Positions 35,840-47,554 of a stretch of 64,000 bases of DNA are shown here, one piece after another. Source of the DNA: Leuctra nigra. Taxonomy: Eukaryota; Arthropoda; Insecta; Plecoptera; Leuctridae. Every line of letters begins with the position of its first letter. The stretch's first letter is position 1. The notes below the pieces were generated by a model, which searched no databases, was not told where the DNA came from, and saw nothing but the letters and a program-made list of their open reading frames with translations. The stretch is from NCBI GenBank assembly GCA_934045905.1, contig OW203766.1:26158309-26222308 (forward strand). The letters are read 5' to 3'. The position numbers were made by a program, and so were the translations under genes.

Positions 35840-35975
35840 CCACCCTCCTCTTCACCACCTCCTGTCCCACCTCCCCCTCCTCAACGCCTCCTGTCCCACC
35901 ACCTCCTGTCCCACCACCTCCACCTCTCCCACCACCTCCTGTCCCGCCACCTCCCCCTCCTCATCGCCTCCTACA
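35840..35975. repeat. CCT/CCA-rich simple sequence
   Basis: CCACCTCCTGTCC recurs about five times with CCTCCCCCTCCTCAACGCC-type variants. It is strongly strand-asymmetric (pyrimidine-rich on plus) and continues directly from the composite minisatellite. Poly-Pro frames here are simple-sequence artefacts. Confidence 0.9.
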
Positions 35976-36699
35976 GACCCCCGCACACGCATGTTTCTGC
36001 TCCAACTCGTCTAGTCTCGTGTCTGCGAGCGTTTAGTCATCACTCGGCGCGGACACGCACAGTCACGTGGTGTCGAAACCGTCGACTTGGCCCAGGTCGG
36101 GAGTCTGTGTGTGTTTACAAGTCCAAGAACATGATATGAAGCTGTAAGATCAGTCTCAAACCCTTCTACCCAATTGAGAGGCCCTCTGAAAGAAGGGGCA
36201 TACTCTTTTCATATTTACCTATTATTTAAAAGTTTTCAATTCTTCATGACATGAACTGTCCAGTTTCCAACTGCACTCAAAACATGCTGAAACATTTACA
36301 TTTTCACACGTCCTGCAATTTGTACAATAATTAATCTTTATAGTATATTAATTTCACAAGCGATGAGCATAATCATTCTTCGTCTATTAATTAAAATACA
36401 CTTTTTCATCTCGCTTCCGTTTGTAAGTAACCATTTTAAACTCTCTATAAGTGACCACCACATGTTCATTACATAATAAACATATGAATCATCATAAGTA
36501 CCTGTGTTAATTGTGTAAAATGCCTCGTACAGTCAACAACAAATACTATTGTTTACATAAGTCAACGATCTCTCGTCGCATGCTCAACCCAAACATTCAA
36601 TCGACAAATGAACAAAAAAAATGTCAAATCTCTCTTGTCTTTCGTGCAGAGCTCTTTCCGTGATAGAAAATCGCTTCCAGGTTTTTGGTCCATCTATTG

Positions 36700-36890
36700 T
36701 TCCGTACCACCTTATCACGCACTCTGTTCTCTCTCTCTCTCTCTCACTTGAGGTAGGTCACGTCTCGCGTGACATAGGCTGATGACGCGTCGACACGGCC
36801 TTCCCAGATCTGCAAGTCACAACATCCTAGATGCATGACCTGGTGGTGCAGTGCGTGATGCCACGATGCCGTGTCGAGACCCAAACACCA
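36700..36890. promoter_or_regulatory. GC-richer segment with (CT)n and three GCGTG cores
   Basis: A (CT)9 run at 36728-36745, which can bind GAGA factor in insects, is followed by CACGTCTCGCGTGACATAGG. GCGTG occurs at 36767 and 36853, and as CACGC at 36716. It resembles the cluster at 16.8 kb but lies on the promoter-proximal side of the bHLH exon. Functional status is inferred only. Confidence 0.3.
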
Positions 36891-37299
36891 TCCACAAACT
36901 AGAGGTTAGGTTCACGGACGAATTTTGGCGAGGTTTTTCGCGGATATGGCGTTACGTGTTTGGTGTGAAGGTATTTGCGTTCAATGGTCAATGTTATGGG
37001 GTTAAGGTTCAAGTGAAGTTTGATGTGTTTTTTGGTGAACGGTGGATTCTTCCGAAATTGGTGGAGAAAGGTAAACTTTAATTTGAGATTTGACTATCTA
37101 AAACGTCAGTCAATTAAGTTCAAAAGTCAGATGGATCGTGGAAATTTATCGAATAAAAATTTCGTGCTTTTAATCTTTGAAATTATAATTAACTAAAATA
37201 CTATATAAAAACCACCAACTAGCAATCTATTTCGTAAAGTTTTAACTTGGAATTTTTTGTATTTCTATGTATGTCCAAGTAATATATTGAAGTGTGTTA

Positions 37300-37487
37300 C
37301 ATTCTGGACTTCACTCCAGAGTCCCTGGTTCGATTCTCGATGTCGTTCTTCGTGTTTTCCCTCAGTCGAGAGGCAAATGATGGGAAGGTTCCCTACTAAT
37401 CGCCAATCGGACACGACCGTCTCCTTCCCACCATCCTTCATTACCCATTCTTTATCATCATCCATCTCGCAATCATCATCATCTTAA
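37300..37487 (+). repeat. tRNA-derived SINE, ATC-tail family
   Basis: GGTTCGATTCT (37327-37337) is a near-perfect tRNA B-box. It is followed by the family core CCCTCAGTCGAGAGGCAAATG, GGGAAGGTTCC, then CCACCATCC and a TCATCATCC tail. Shared with 38600, 47350 and, inverted, 2820 and 52800. The A-box region has decayed. Confidence 0.8.
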
Positions 37488-38599
37488 TTCAAAGTCACCA
37501 TTAGACTATATTGGCAGAACAGTGCGAACATGCTACAGTATAAAAAAAAATATTGGATATGGATTTTAATACATCGAAATATTATTTTCTTTAATGTACC
37601 TTTCTGCGTTTTTTTTCAATATCCCTTTATGACTACTGAATATTGTTTCTGTTTGTAATAATCAGTCTCTTCTCTAAGGTGTTATGAGTGAGTCACGATC
37701 TCTCAGATCTTTGTATGAAATCACCGCAGAAGAATAAGAAGAAGAAATCGATTAGCATTCGAATATCCTCCATCCTCCAGGCGCTTTGGAAGTGGGTGGC
37801 ACTCACATTCGAAAACGTTTACCTTTAAGACGTTTGCAAAAGGAATAAGTAATCAAAATAACAGACTATCAAACATCCACCATCGAATTCAAACGCTTTC
37901 CGTGGAAGAATAATTGATCGGCTTCAAGTATAGAGCAAAGCTGAAGATAAATCCTGTCTTTCAGTGGTAGTATTCAATTATTAAATACACTTTTTTTTTT
38001 CAAGGTCTTGGAACGCAATACAGAATCAAAATAGCACTTAGCATTATTTATTTATTAAAGTAGTTTTCGAAGTAGAAAGTTTGAAATAGTTTTTCGATCA
38101 TTGAACTTATCGATTATTTTAAAATTTGTATAAATAGAATATTTTATATTGTTGTGAAGTATGTCTCAGTTTGGCATATATCTCACATGTATTATTCACA
38201 TTACATGCATGTGATTTTCTTTCCTAACATTTGGCTATGTTTTGATGAGTTTGTGAGAAGAGCGCGTTTGGTATTGACCACCGTGTCTGTAATTAAGAAC
38301 GGAGTGCCATATATTATTCTTCGGGCTGTGTTTTGGGAGCCGACTGCCCGGCCCACAGTGGTAATGGAGTTGACCTATTAGCCCCTCATGCAGAGGACAA
38401 AAGAAGCCATAATTAATACACATACCTTTACTTCTGTATCTAATAACCCGAGCCTCTATCAAGACTAGAGTGTTGGTTCCGACAAACTTTAATATTAGTT
38501 TGATTTGTTGGAGGATCGATGCTGTGATTTTAATGAAAGTACTTACACATTTTAAATTAACATCATACTGTGCTAAAAAGACTCTCATTTGGGATGCAC

Positions 38600-38725
38600 A
38601 GATTCGAGACCTTTCCGAATTATTTTTCGAGGGTTAAGCGCAGTCGAGAGACAAAATGATGGGACGGTTCCCCACTATAAGGATTACGACGACCTCCTCT
38701 CCACCATCATATTTCCTTATAATCT
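38600..38725 (+). repeat. tRNA-derived SINE, diverged ATC-tail copy
   Basis: GATTCGAGACCTTTCC, then CAGTCGAGAGACAAAATGATG, GGGACGGTTCCC and CCTCCTCTCCACCATCAT. It lines up with the 37.3-kb copy about 1.3 kb away. Confidence 0.7.
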
Positions 38726-38729
38726 CAAA

Positions 38730-41700
38730 CATTCCAATCTTCCAAGCAGTCAAAATATTAATGGTAAAAATCAAATTCCAAAAAGAAATTACAACCGTTC
38801 TTTCATTAATTGAAATAGGTATCAAAACAGTAAAATATGTACCATACTCCGCAATAAATTCTTTGTAAATCTTATTTTATGTTCTAACGTCAATCCATGT
38901 CATTTATCTGAGCCAATTGTATATCTCATTGAATGACAGTAACGGTTCTATTCATATAGAGAGCAATATTTTTCAGTCTTATAAACATTCTATCATTCTA
39001 ATGCATCTAGGTATATCCGTGATTTATTTCCTACTGTGATTCTTTCTCAAAATACTTCAAATACCAATATAAAAACTATTTAAAATCCTGAATATATTCT
39101 CTGTGATTCTCAGGTTATTATGGCCGATTCATCATTCTCCTAATATCCATAGCATTAATTCAGTAATTAGGTAAAAAGGATTGGAATGAATAGGATGTTT
39201 CATTTTATTTACCGTGCGGTCTGTTATTATGGCAAAGGTTTGAATGGCTATCAAGTATAAAGTATAGGTCCTAGCCACGGTAAGAGCTAACTTGCACAAT
39301 AGCCGATGGAGATTATTGTTATATTGCATTGTCTAATGCGAATCTCTCTCCAGGTGCAATGCAGTCAAACATGCGGCGAGAATGAAAAGAAATCAAATTG
39401 TAGACCCAGCAATTTTGGGAAGTTTAAAACCATTCGAAATCAGTAATCACGTCATATGAAACAGCTTCCGCTTTTATGAATTTATAGATTTTTTTAGGAT
39501 TTATCGGAATTCTATATGACTTTCTTCTGTCCACTGGGAAAGGGAAAATTGACTCTAAACAAAAGGCTCCATTCTTATAGGGTTAATATGTGGGTTTTAA
39601 GTGAGGCGAACCTAGTTGCATTTTTAAGATGAATTTTGACGAATTATACTCTTAAAAAACGCAATAATATTCAAGCAAATTGTACCTTTTGTGTTTTTTT
39701 CAACGATTTCAACCCCCTTCTTTCGTAGAATGATAGTAAGTAAACTTTTTAAAAAAAGCAACATTTTAATAAAAATAATCTTATACTACTGACTACATAA
39801 ATATCAATTATATTTATTTGCCCCTCAAAATATAGAAAAAATCTCTAAATCTAGCCTCTAAATAAACATTTTCTCCAAGAAAGAAACTAATTTCCAGTTT
39901 TTTGACGTTTCACCTTCACCTGATGATATTATTATTACAGACATCAGTTTACTAATGACCAATCACTGATCTTCTGGTAAGTCATTAGCCCTATCCATGT
40001 GACCCAGTCTAGATGTGGTCATTAGGCGAACCAAACGATAGCCTATTTCAGAGATATTAGGTCAGAACGAAGAATAACGGAGATTTATGTATTTTCCCAA
40101 GACAGGACTGAATAGTTTTTACTGAGAATGATGAGGGAAAAAGAGGAGTTTTGTAGAGCTGTCAGCTATTTTGGCAACGTCGACGATAATGTTTCAATCA
40201 TAAGTTGGCAGGGGAAATTAGATTTTTTAAAGGAAATTTATCGTTTTTATAAAGAAACAAAGTTAGTGCTTGCGAGGGGCTATAACAGTAAAATCTGCAA
40301 ACACGTATTACTAATACTTATATTTAATTAATACTATAACTAATAATATAATACTAAATTTATTATATTATAATAGCTAACATAAGTATAATTTAAGGCC
40401 ATAGTTTATTTCTTTTAACCTATTTTCCTGTAATTGGATGAAAATGAAAAAGATTACTATAATTTTAGGCAATACTATTTTTAAGTCGAATTCTCGATTA
40501 GTAAATCACATTAAATCATACAAATTAGCTACTTAATAAAATAATAGTTATGAAACTAGATTACATATTCTAAGTGTAGGTGTAATTTGAGATAGAAATC
40601 TAAGTTTCACCACAAAAAATCCCATTTGTTTCCATTTTGAAGTTCAAATGCATAATGTCAGAAAATTCCGTAACAACTGTGTACGGAGGACCGCCTGATT
40701 CCGCACAGAATTAGCAATTAAACACGATTTAATGTTCCTACCTAATGTTCCGGTTGCCAATCTAATTGCAGCACTATCACTCACCCGAAGAGATTAAAAA
40801 TCTAACAAAATAAAAAGTAAAACACAGTCAAAAGTTTTTCAATTGACCTATTATAAAACTAATGAACGCATTGAAATTAAGTCATAAAATTAACACATAA
40901 AATGCAGCCGAAATCTTATCTATATATAAGTGTAATTAAAAACTATAAGGTATTAGTAATTCGATGCATTTCGTTCATGGATGGATATTCGGAAGTTTGT
41001 AGAGGGGCAGGTGCATGGTTTTTAATGCCTGGATTATACACATTTAAAACGTTAACTGATCTTCACTCACATTTTGAGATGATAAGTGAAATTAATTTTA
41101 TTCATAAAGATGGTACATCTAAAAAACACGGGCACAAAATAACTAATTACAAAGTTAAATGAAAATGAATACAATAAGACATTAATCTTGTGTAATTATG
41201 ACTGGGTTTAATATTTCATTCACATATCTGTATGGTTTTCACGTTGGTTTCCTAGGTTAAATTGTAACACGTTTGTAACAAAACTTTGTAACACGAAATG
41301 TCCCAATTTTTCTTCTTCACTCACGAAATGTTGGAATATAATCAAGATGAAGATATTCGAGAGGGAAAGTAATGAATTCAGATGGAAAGTAGACACAACA
41401 TGAGTGTTTTAAACACGTAATAAACAGATGACAATGTCAAGTTAGGGCTGAGAAATTATCTCATACTTAGGCAATAAAACATATAGCCGGTGTGTGAAGT
41501 TTTCTGTTACGTTCTTGGATATAAATTTTATTTAAATTTTGCTATACACAAAATAAAAATTGGGATAATTATAAAAAAGTAACCAGCGCGCAAATATATT
41601 ATATTGTCTATTTTTACGATTGAATGTGTTTAATTTGTTTACAACGACATCTGCTTAACATTTGTAAACTAGAATCCAGTCAATATTTTGTGTTGCCAAA

Positions 41701-43030
41701 CTTGCGACAAATTACACCTTGTTTATGGACAAAAGCGTTCAATCCAAGATAGTATCTCTCAAATGCCCCTTAAAAGTATAAAAGTGCAATTAACAGGACT
41801 ATAAATACCATTTATAATTACAAAAGACATTCCAATCAATGGCTATAGAATCAATACTTAAAAAACCAGCCGGCAAACCGAAGTTTAACAGAGTAATTAA
41901 CAAACGAAGAAGATGATCAGGTTTAAGAACCGTAAAACTTGAGTGTTGTGTAAAATCGGTACGAAACAACAAAACGTTTGAAGTGATGTGAGTGAGCTAA
42001 ATTACGAGTTATTTTGTATCCCCCGTCAAGAGCTAGACATGATAATTTGGACACTCCACGATCTATCGGAGAATGTCTAGTTATATACCTAATAGTAGAT
42101 ATATACAGCGTATAGTTATATGGGCTATTAAAAACAAAACATAGCGGAAAGCTCCAATTAGGGTATTATATAGGATATTCCATTGGTCTGGTGCAGAGCT
42201 CATGGGAATTGGAGAATCGAGAGGGGAAAATAATAGTGAATGTTTTAATGTAATACTATTTGCATTTAAATTATATTAGTACCTTTAAAATACCTATTGA
42301 TTATAACATTTTTAAAAATAATTAAGTTTACGTCAACGTTCTTATTTCTTTAAATTCAGAATTATTTTCATAGCTAATTGCAGAATGTATTATGAACCAA
42401 AAGCAATCATTTTAATTTTCATGGATTTATTTTCTTTATGTACAAGGGAAACAAATTGATTTGAGTTCGCGTGCGTACTCTCGCATTTACATTTCAGGGT
42501 CAATATAAAAAATACGTGACAAATTATAATCCCTACTCAATATTATCTGTGAAGCCTGAATTAATTACTACACGCATAAATGTTTGAATCTATAGACTCA
42601 AAATCAAGACATAATGTCACAAATTAAAAACCACCACAGGAAAATCACATAGATTGAAGAATATAAGACGTGAACATTATTAGAAAACATTGTATACCTA
42701 TTTGGAACATTGATCAGTAATTCGGGTTCAGAAACTGCATGGTTTTTGTGAAAATTTATATTTTACAGCAAAAATTTGCGTAAATTTACTATTTTTTTCT
42801 GCGTAACCTTTAGTAACTATATAGAAAACTTGCACATTTTTATCTCTGAAAACAACCCTTAGCAGCTTTCTTTTCACATTCTCTCCGAGCTAAGGGGGAG
42901 AATGAAAGGGCCGAGTGACGATGGATGAGTAGGAAATGGACTCCCAGACACCCCGGAACAAGTTCCAAGATGGACGATCTTGTTCCGGCGCCCCGATACA
43001 TCACCCCGGGCCGAGGGGTTTAGCGCCCCT
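38730..43030. other. Intron, no gene
   Basis: AT-rich. No frame in this stretch resembles a known domain, and no tandem or inverted repeat longer than simple AT tracts stood out. Confidence 0.5.
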
Positions 43031-43033
43031 GCA

Positions 43034-43034
<1 letters not shown>

Positions 43035-43065
<31 letters not shown>
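43035..43065. repeat. Poly-G tract, 31 bases
   Basis: The longest homopolymer in the window, at the right edge of a GC-rich patch (42890-43065) containing CCCCGGGCCGAGG. It is probably variable and hard to sequence. Confidence 0.98.
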
Positions 43066-43066
<1 letters not shown>

Positions 43067-43069
43067 GAC

Positions 43070-45110
43070 ACTAATCAAGAGTAGCTGTGGGTGTCGTACA
43101 AGATGCTGCGGCTAATGTATCGGAATGAAGGGATGTTTTCCCAAGGGATGAGACAATATGGTGGGTATAATTTAGCTTTTCAAAGAGCTTTTTCGCAAGA
43201 CTTTCAACTATTTCAAGGATACTATTAAACAATATTGAAATTTTCATTATTTTTTATATGTTTTGCTGTTTTAATGCATTTTTAACTTTTGTTTCGCCTA
43301 TTTTTGTTATTTGTTACGCAACTATACCTATTGGTATAAAATTTTATACAAAATTGAACTTTTTATAGTATTTTGATTTGTATATGTTTAATAGTGATTT
43401 TAATGGTAATAATAATAAAAAGTATTAAACTAATTGTTTCTAACTGAAATACAACTAAGTTCGCTACTGCATGAATCGGAAGAACGCAAGTTATTCGTAA
43501 TCAAAACGCATATAAATATATTTGAGGCGGGCAATGTCTTGGGTAGCGCCAGCGCCATTAGGCTAAATGTCTGATCGTTTTTTAATACAAACTGGACTCG
43601 TGCGGCTAAAAGGTTTTTAATTGCTTCGGACCATAAAAGATAGTTGCGCAGAAAGCAGCTCGATTTCGAATAATAAATATGACATTTTCATTGAAACAAA
43701 GAAACTTGAAGCTTCTAGACGGCAATGTCCATGCTCAATTACACGTAATTTTTTTTATTTTTTTTATTTGTGCATTGATGTGTATGGCTGGTTCTTATCA
43801 TTTCAATTTTTTTATTTTTATTTTTCTTATTAGGTATGTATAGGTCGGTGAATGGTATTTTTTAGTTATTCGCCGATTAAAATTAAACTAAATATTATAA
43901 AGTCAAACTAACTCTGAAATACCTGTAAACCAGAGTTATTTGACGAATAACATTTATTCGGAGGCAGTAAATCCGCCTTGTTTTGTTCCAAATATCTTTC
44001 GTTGTGTGAGAACTGGCGAAGAATTTCAACTTCACTTTCAGTACTCCGCAGTTTCACTTTTATGTTACGCAATATTGTTATTTGTTTTATCTCAAATCAT
44101 CTTACTTAGTGTCATAATACGTGTTAATAATTGAATATTAATGCTTCAAGAGATGCGATGATGATAACAAGAGCATCAGATTATCAAACTTTAAGTCGGA
44201 TGTGACATCACATTTCATGTCAAACCAATGATCCGATCAAGATGAAATTCGAAATTTGAGATTAATAAAATTATGTGAAGATTGTGAAATAGTTTATGTC
44301 TCTTTCACTTCAGTTATCATTACGAAATATTTATATCTTCTTAAATTTATGTATTTATTTTAAAGAGTGGGAATTGGTCTAGAATAAATTTTCATAATCC
44401 CATTGTTTATTCCATATTTTTTTTATTCAATTTAAATGTATTAATAATTCAAATTAAATTGAAAACAACTGATATTATATTGCCTTGAAAGTTTTTATTC
44501 CTTGTTTATTTTCTTCTCTGAAATCACGTTTTTGTTTAATGAATTAATATTATGTCTATACACATGTAAGAAAACAACATCAGAAACATGTGAGATCACG
44601 CTTTCGAGATTGCATTACACAACAGTATGATTGTTATAATAATAAAAGTACCACTTAGCTTGGGAAAATATGTTTTACGTAAATATTTCATATAGAAAGA
44701 AACTCCACGAAAGGGATTAATTATGAAAAAAGTAAATTTGTTGAAACGAAAAGTGAGGAAACTGTTATCACTATACCTATGATGAAGTTGTCTTTAAAAC
44801 AGTTTTTGTTTCATTGTTGAACTAAATGCTACGTAAAACCTGTCATTAAAAGATAAGTAAAAAGTCTCAATTCTTTTAAACAAGTACCAGCTTAATTATT
44901 GAAAACCTGAAATTCAAGTGTTTTCATATTTATCGCGTGAGACGAACAGTGCAAGTGATAAAGAAATAATAAAGGAGAATACACTGAGTAATGCGCTTAA
45001 CCTGGCACCTCCATCAGAGTTCTATTTCATTAGTCATATCGCCCCATTTCAATTGTTATGATTTGTTGCGACTTCTTGGTACCAGTCTCCGCTGGAAAAA
45101 CTCCGCTGCT
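43070..45110. other. Intron, no gene
   Basis: AT-rich with T-rich runs near 43750-43830. TGGCACCTCCATC at 45003 is the fifth, one-mismatch, copy of the GGCACCTCCACC word. Confidence 0.5.
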
Positions 45111-45120
45111 GGTCATTTTC

Positions 45121-45180
45121 TTGCCCCCCGCCCCGCGCCCCCGCGCCCCCAGGAGGGGGGGGGGGGTGCGTCGCGCGCGC
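45121..45180. repeat. GC-rich simple sequence
   Basis: CCCCCCGCCCCGCGCCCCCG then G12 (45155-45166) and GCGTCGCGCGCGC. A strong G-quadruplex candidate. It also contains CpG-dense sequence, unlike its surroundings. Confidence 0.9.
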
Positions 45181-45337
45181 TCCTTGATGGCTCAGCAGCC
45201 AACCAAAATCCTCGGCCAAGTCCTCCACTAGAGTAATTACAGAGACCATATCGATCCGACGTAGACGTGCTAGCAAGTCGGACAGTTGTTAACCTGACGC
45301 CGATCAAAACATTAAATACACTTTGGCAGTCGTTTAG

Positions 45338-45577
45338 TTTCGTAGTCAGTCAGAACTGATCGCAAAATATGAATCACATGATGAATTTCTTCGAAATTCC
45401 AACTGATCGCAATAAAATTGTCCAAAATAACTGTTTCTCCAGTTTTGTATGTCCATATTTCGTAGTCTGTTAGAATTGGTTGAAAAATAAAATCCCCAGA
45501 AATTTCAACTAGTCGAAAGTAAACTGTCCGAAATGACAATTACAATTTTGTGTCTTTCCGAAATTCCAAAAAATAAA
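45338..45577. repeat. Diverged 120-bp tandem duplication
   Basis: TTTCGTAGTC starts both units (45338 and 45458). They continue in parallel: TCAGAACTGATCGCAAAATA against TTAGAATTGGTTGAAAAATA, GAAATTCCAACTGATCG against GAAATTTCAACTAGTCG, and TTGTCCAAAATAACTG against CTGTCCGAAATGACAA. Confidence 0.8.
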
Positions 45578-45579
45578 AA

Positions 45580-47345
45580 ATAAATCGTTTTGTTGAGATT
45601 AAGCTACATTTATTTATATAAATACACTTCCACATCCGCGGAGAAAAATTATCAGGTTGACTCAGTCTGGAGTATACACCCGCAATAAGACGCACCGAAT
45701 TGGTTGGAAATCTTTCTTCCCTTCATTCCAGGAGGTTTTATCCTTAGTCTTATTGAGCGCAGGAATACACCCCCTCACCCTACAATACACCCTTTACGCC
45801 AACGTACTCTTCAAACGTTCGATCCAAAACCAATTGTCAGAAATAAAACCATCACTTACTGACTTAAATCGAGCAAAAAGGTAATAATACTTTTCAACAC
45901 TTTCCGAGTCAGAACATACGTAGAAAATAGGTTCTAGTAATCATAATTTTTTAAGGAAGTAATGCGCGAACCAACTATGAAATGAATAGATAAAAACAGT
46001 TGAATTTTCACCCTTTGCTATTTTTACCCCTTCACAATTGGGATGTTTCCCATAGATGTCTGATTAAAGACGATAATATTAATAGGTACGTTGTCACTAT
46101 CATATTTTTATCGACTTTTAAGTCTAGTTTTGCTCTGAATCCGCATTGAAAGTTCTGTACACTAGAATACTCTCCTATCTCGCTAGCAGTGCGTGGGTGT
46201 GTCCCCTCACCAACACAGCAACTATTAGGATAACACCTAGAGAGTAGATTATTACAGCGGCAACAATTACTAGAGTGTCGGGGACAGGTATGACTTTGAA
46301 GAGACACACCTATCTTGAAAAATCTGCATAATTAACCCCCTCCAACACAACGGCCAAAATGAGAAATATTTTTAATTTTATCGCGACCTGGGGTTAATTT
46401 AACTTTTATCATTATGCATTTTCTGCATGGTGACAACAAAAATAATTATTTAAATGGACTGGTGTAATTAAAAATTACTTTGAAAAACAGACTTCAAAAT
46501 TTTTTCTAATTGCCTCCAACTAGTGCTTATTTTTTGTTATCAAAAGATTATTCAAATTATGTACATATATTATAAAATATTCAGATTAAACTATTTAATA
46601 TTTCCAGAAATTATTTGAACTATCTCATTGCTATAGAAATATATATGATGTATGACACTAGTGAAAAAAAATGTATCTGAACACAATTGTATAATACCTA
46701 CAATGACAGATTAATATGACGACGTAGTTTATGACACTCTCACCTATTATGACTGTCATAAACGAGTCATTATACAGTCTTGGTTTGCGTGCCAGTAGCT
46801 ATATAGCAATCTCATTAACCCGTATGCAACAGTGTTCAAGTATTTGTAAAAAAAAATCTTAGTTGCAACAGTGTATCAAGTTATGTCTTATGCAAAGAAA
46901 GACATTAGGTGCAATAAAAGTTAGAGTAGTTTGCATTTCCTTATCAGTATAGAATAGGATAGAGTATAGTGTAAGTTATTTTTCATTAGGAACTGCATAT
47001 TTAATTAATTGTCATTAATGGAAAATATATTTTTTAAGAGTTCATGAAGTTGCTTATCCTATAATATTAAATTTTCAAATGAAATTATCAATTTTCATAC
47101 TGTTTTATATTTTATGATATAAAAGGTATAAAATTAATTTTTATGACTCAGACTGGTGATACATTTGGTTAATTAATTAGAATTAATTACAAAGCTGTTA
47201 AAATATCAAGATCCTATAAAGTCAGCATTAAGTGTGTAAAATGAAATAAACAGTAAGAAAAGTCTTCCACTGGGTGGGGCAGTGCATTAAATTAATGAAA
47301 ATGTATTCAAATATTCTACTAATTTTATCAGCAATGCAACGAAGT
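45580..47345. other. Intron, no gene
   Basis: No recognisable gene. A 91-codon Cys-rich minus-strand frame at 46032-46307 has no family match. Confidence 0.5.
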
Positions 47346-47349
47346 ATAA

Positions 47350-47550
47350 GCCGGGTCAGACATTAATGCTCTGGACTTGTAGTCCGGGGACTTGGGTTCG
47401 TGTCCTGCTGCCGACCTTTCTGAGTAAAAGTATTCGAGATTTCCCTCAGCCGAGAGGAAAATGAAGAGAACGTTCCTCCTTTTCACCGTCCATCCTACCC
47501 TATTTATCATCATCATCATCATCATCTCCCAATCATCATTATAATCATTC
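47350..47550 (+). repeat. tRNA-derived SINE, ATC-tail family
   Basis: A tRNA-like segment with GGGTTCGTGTCC (47394-47405) precedes CCCTCAGCCGAGAGGAAAATG, AGAACGTTCC, CCGTCCATCC and a (TCA)6 tail at about 47506-47525. The longest and best-tailed copy of this family in the window. Confidence 0.8.
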
Positions 47551-47554
47551 ATTC

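Noticed and set aside
35402..36139. Long frames (up to 146 codons) rich in Thr, Arg, Pro or Val
   Set aside because: They are translations of GTC, CCT and CCA simple sequence within a composite minisatellite.
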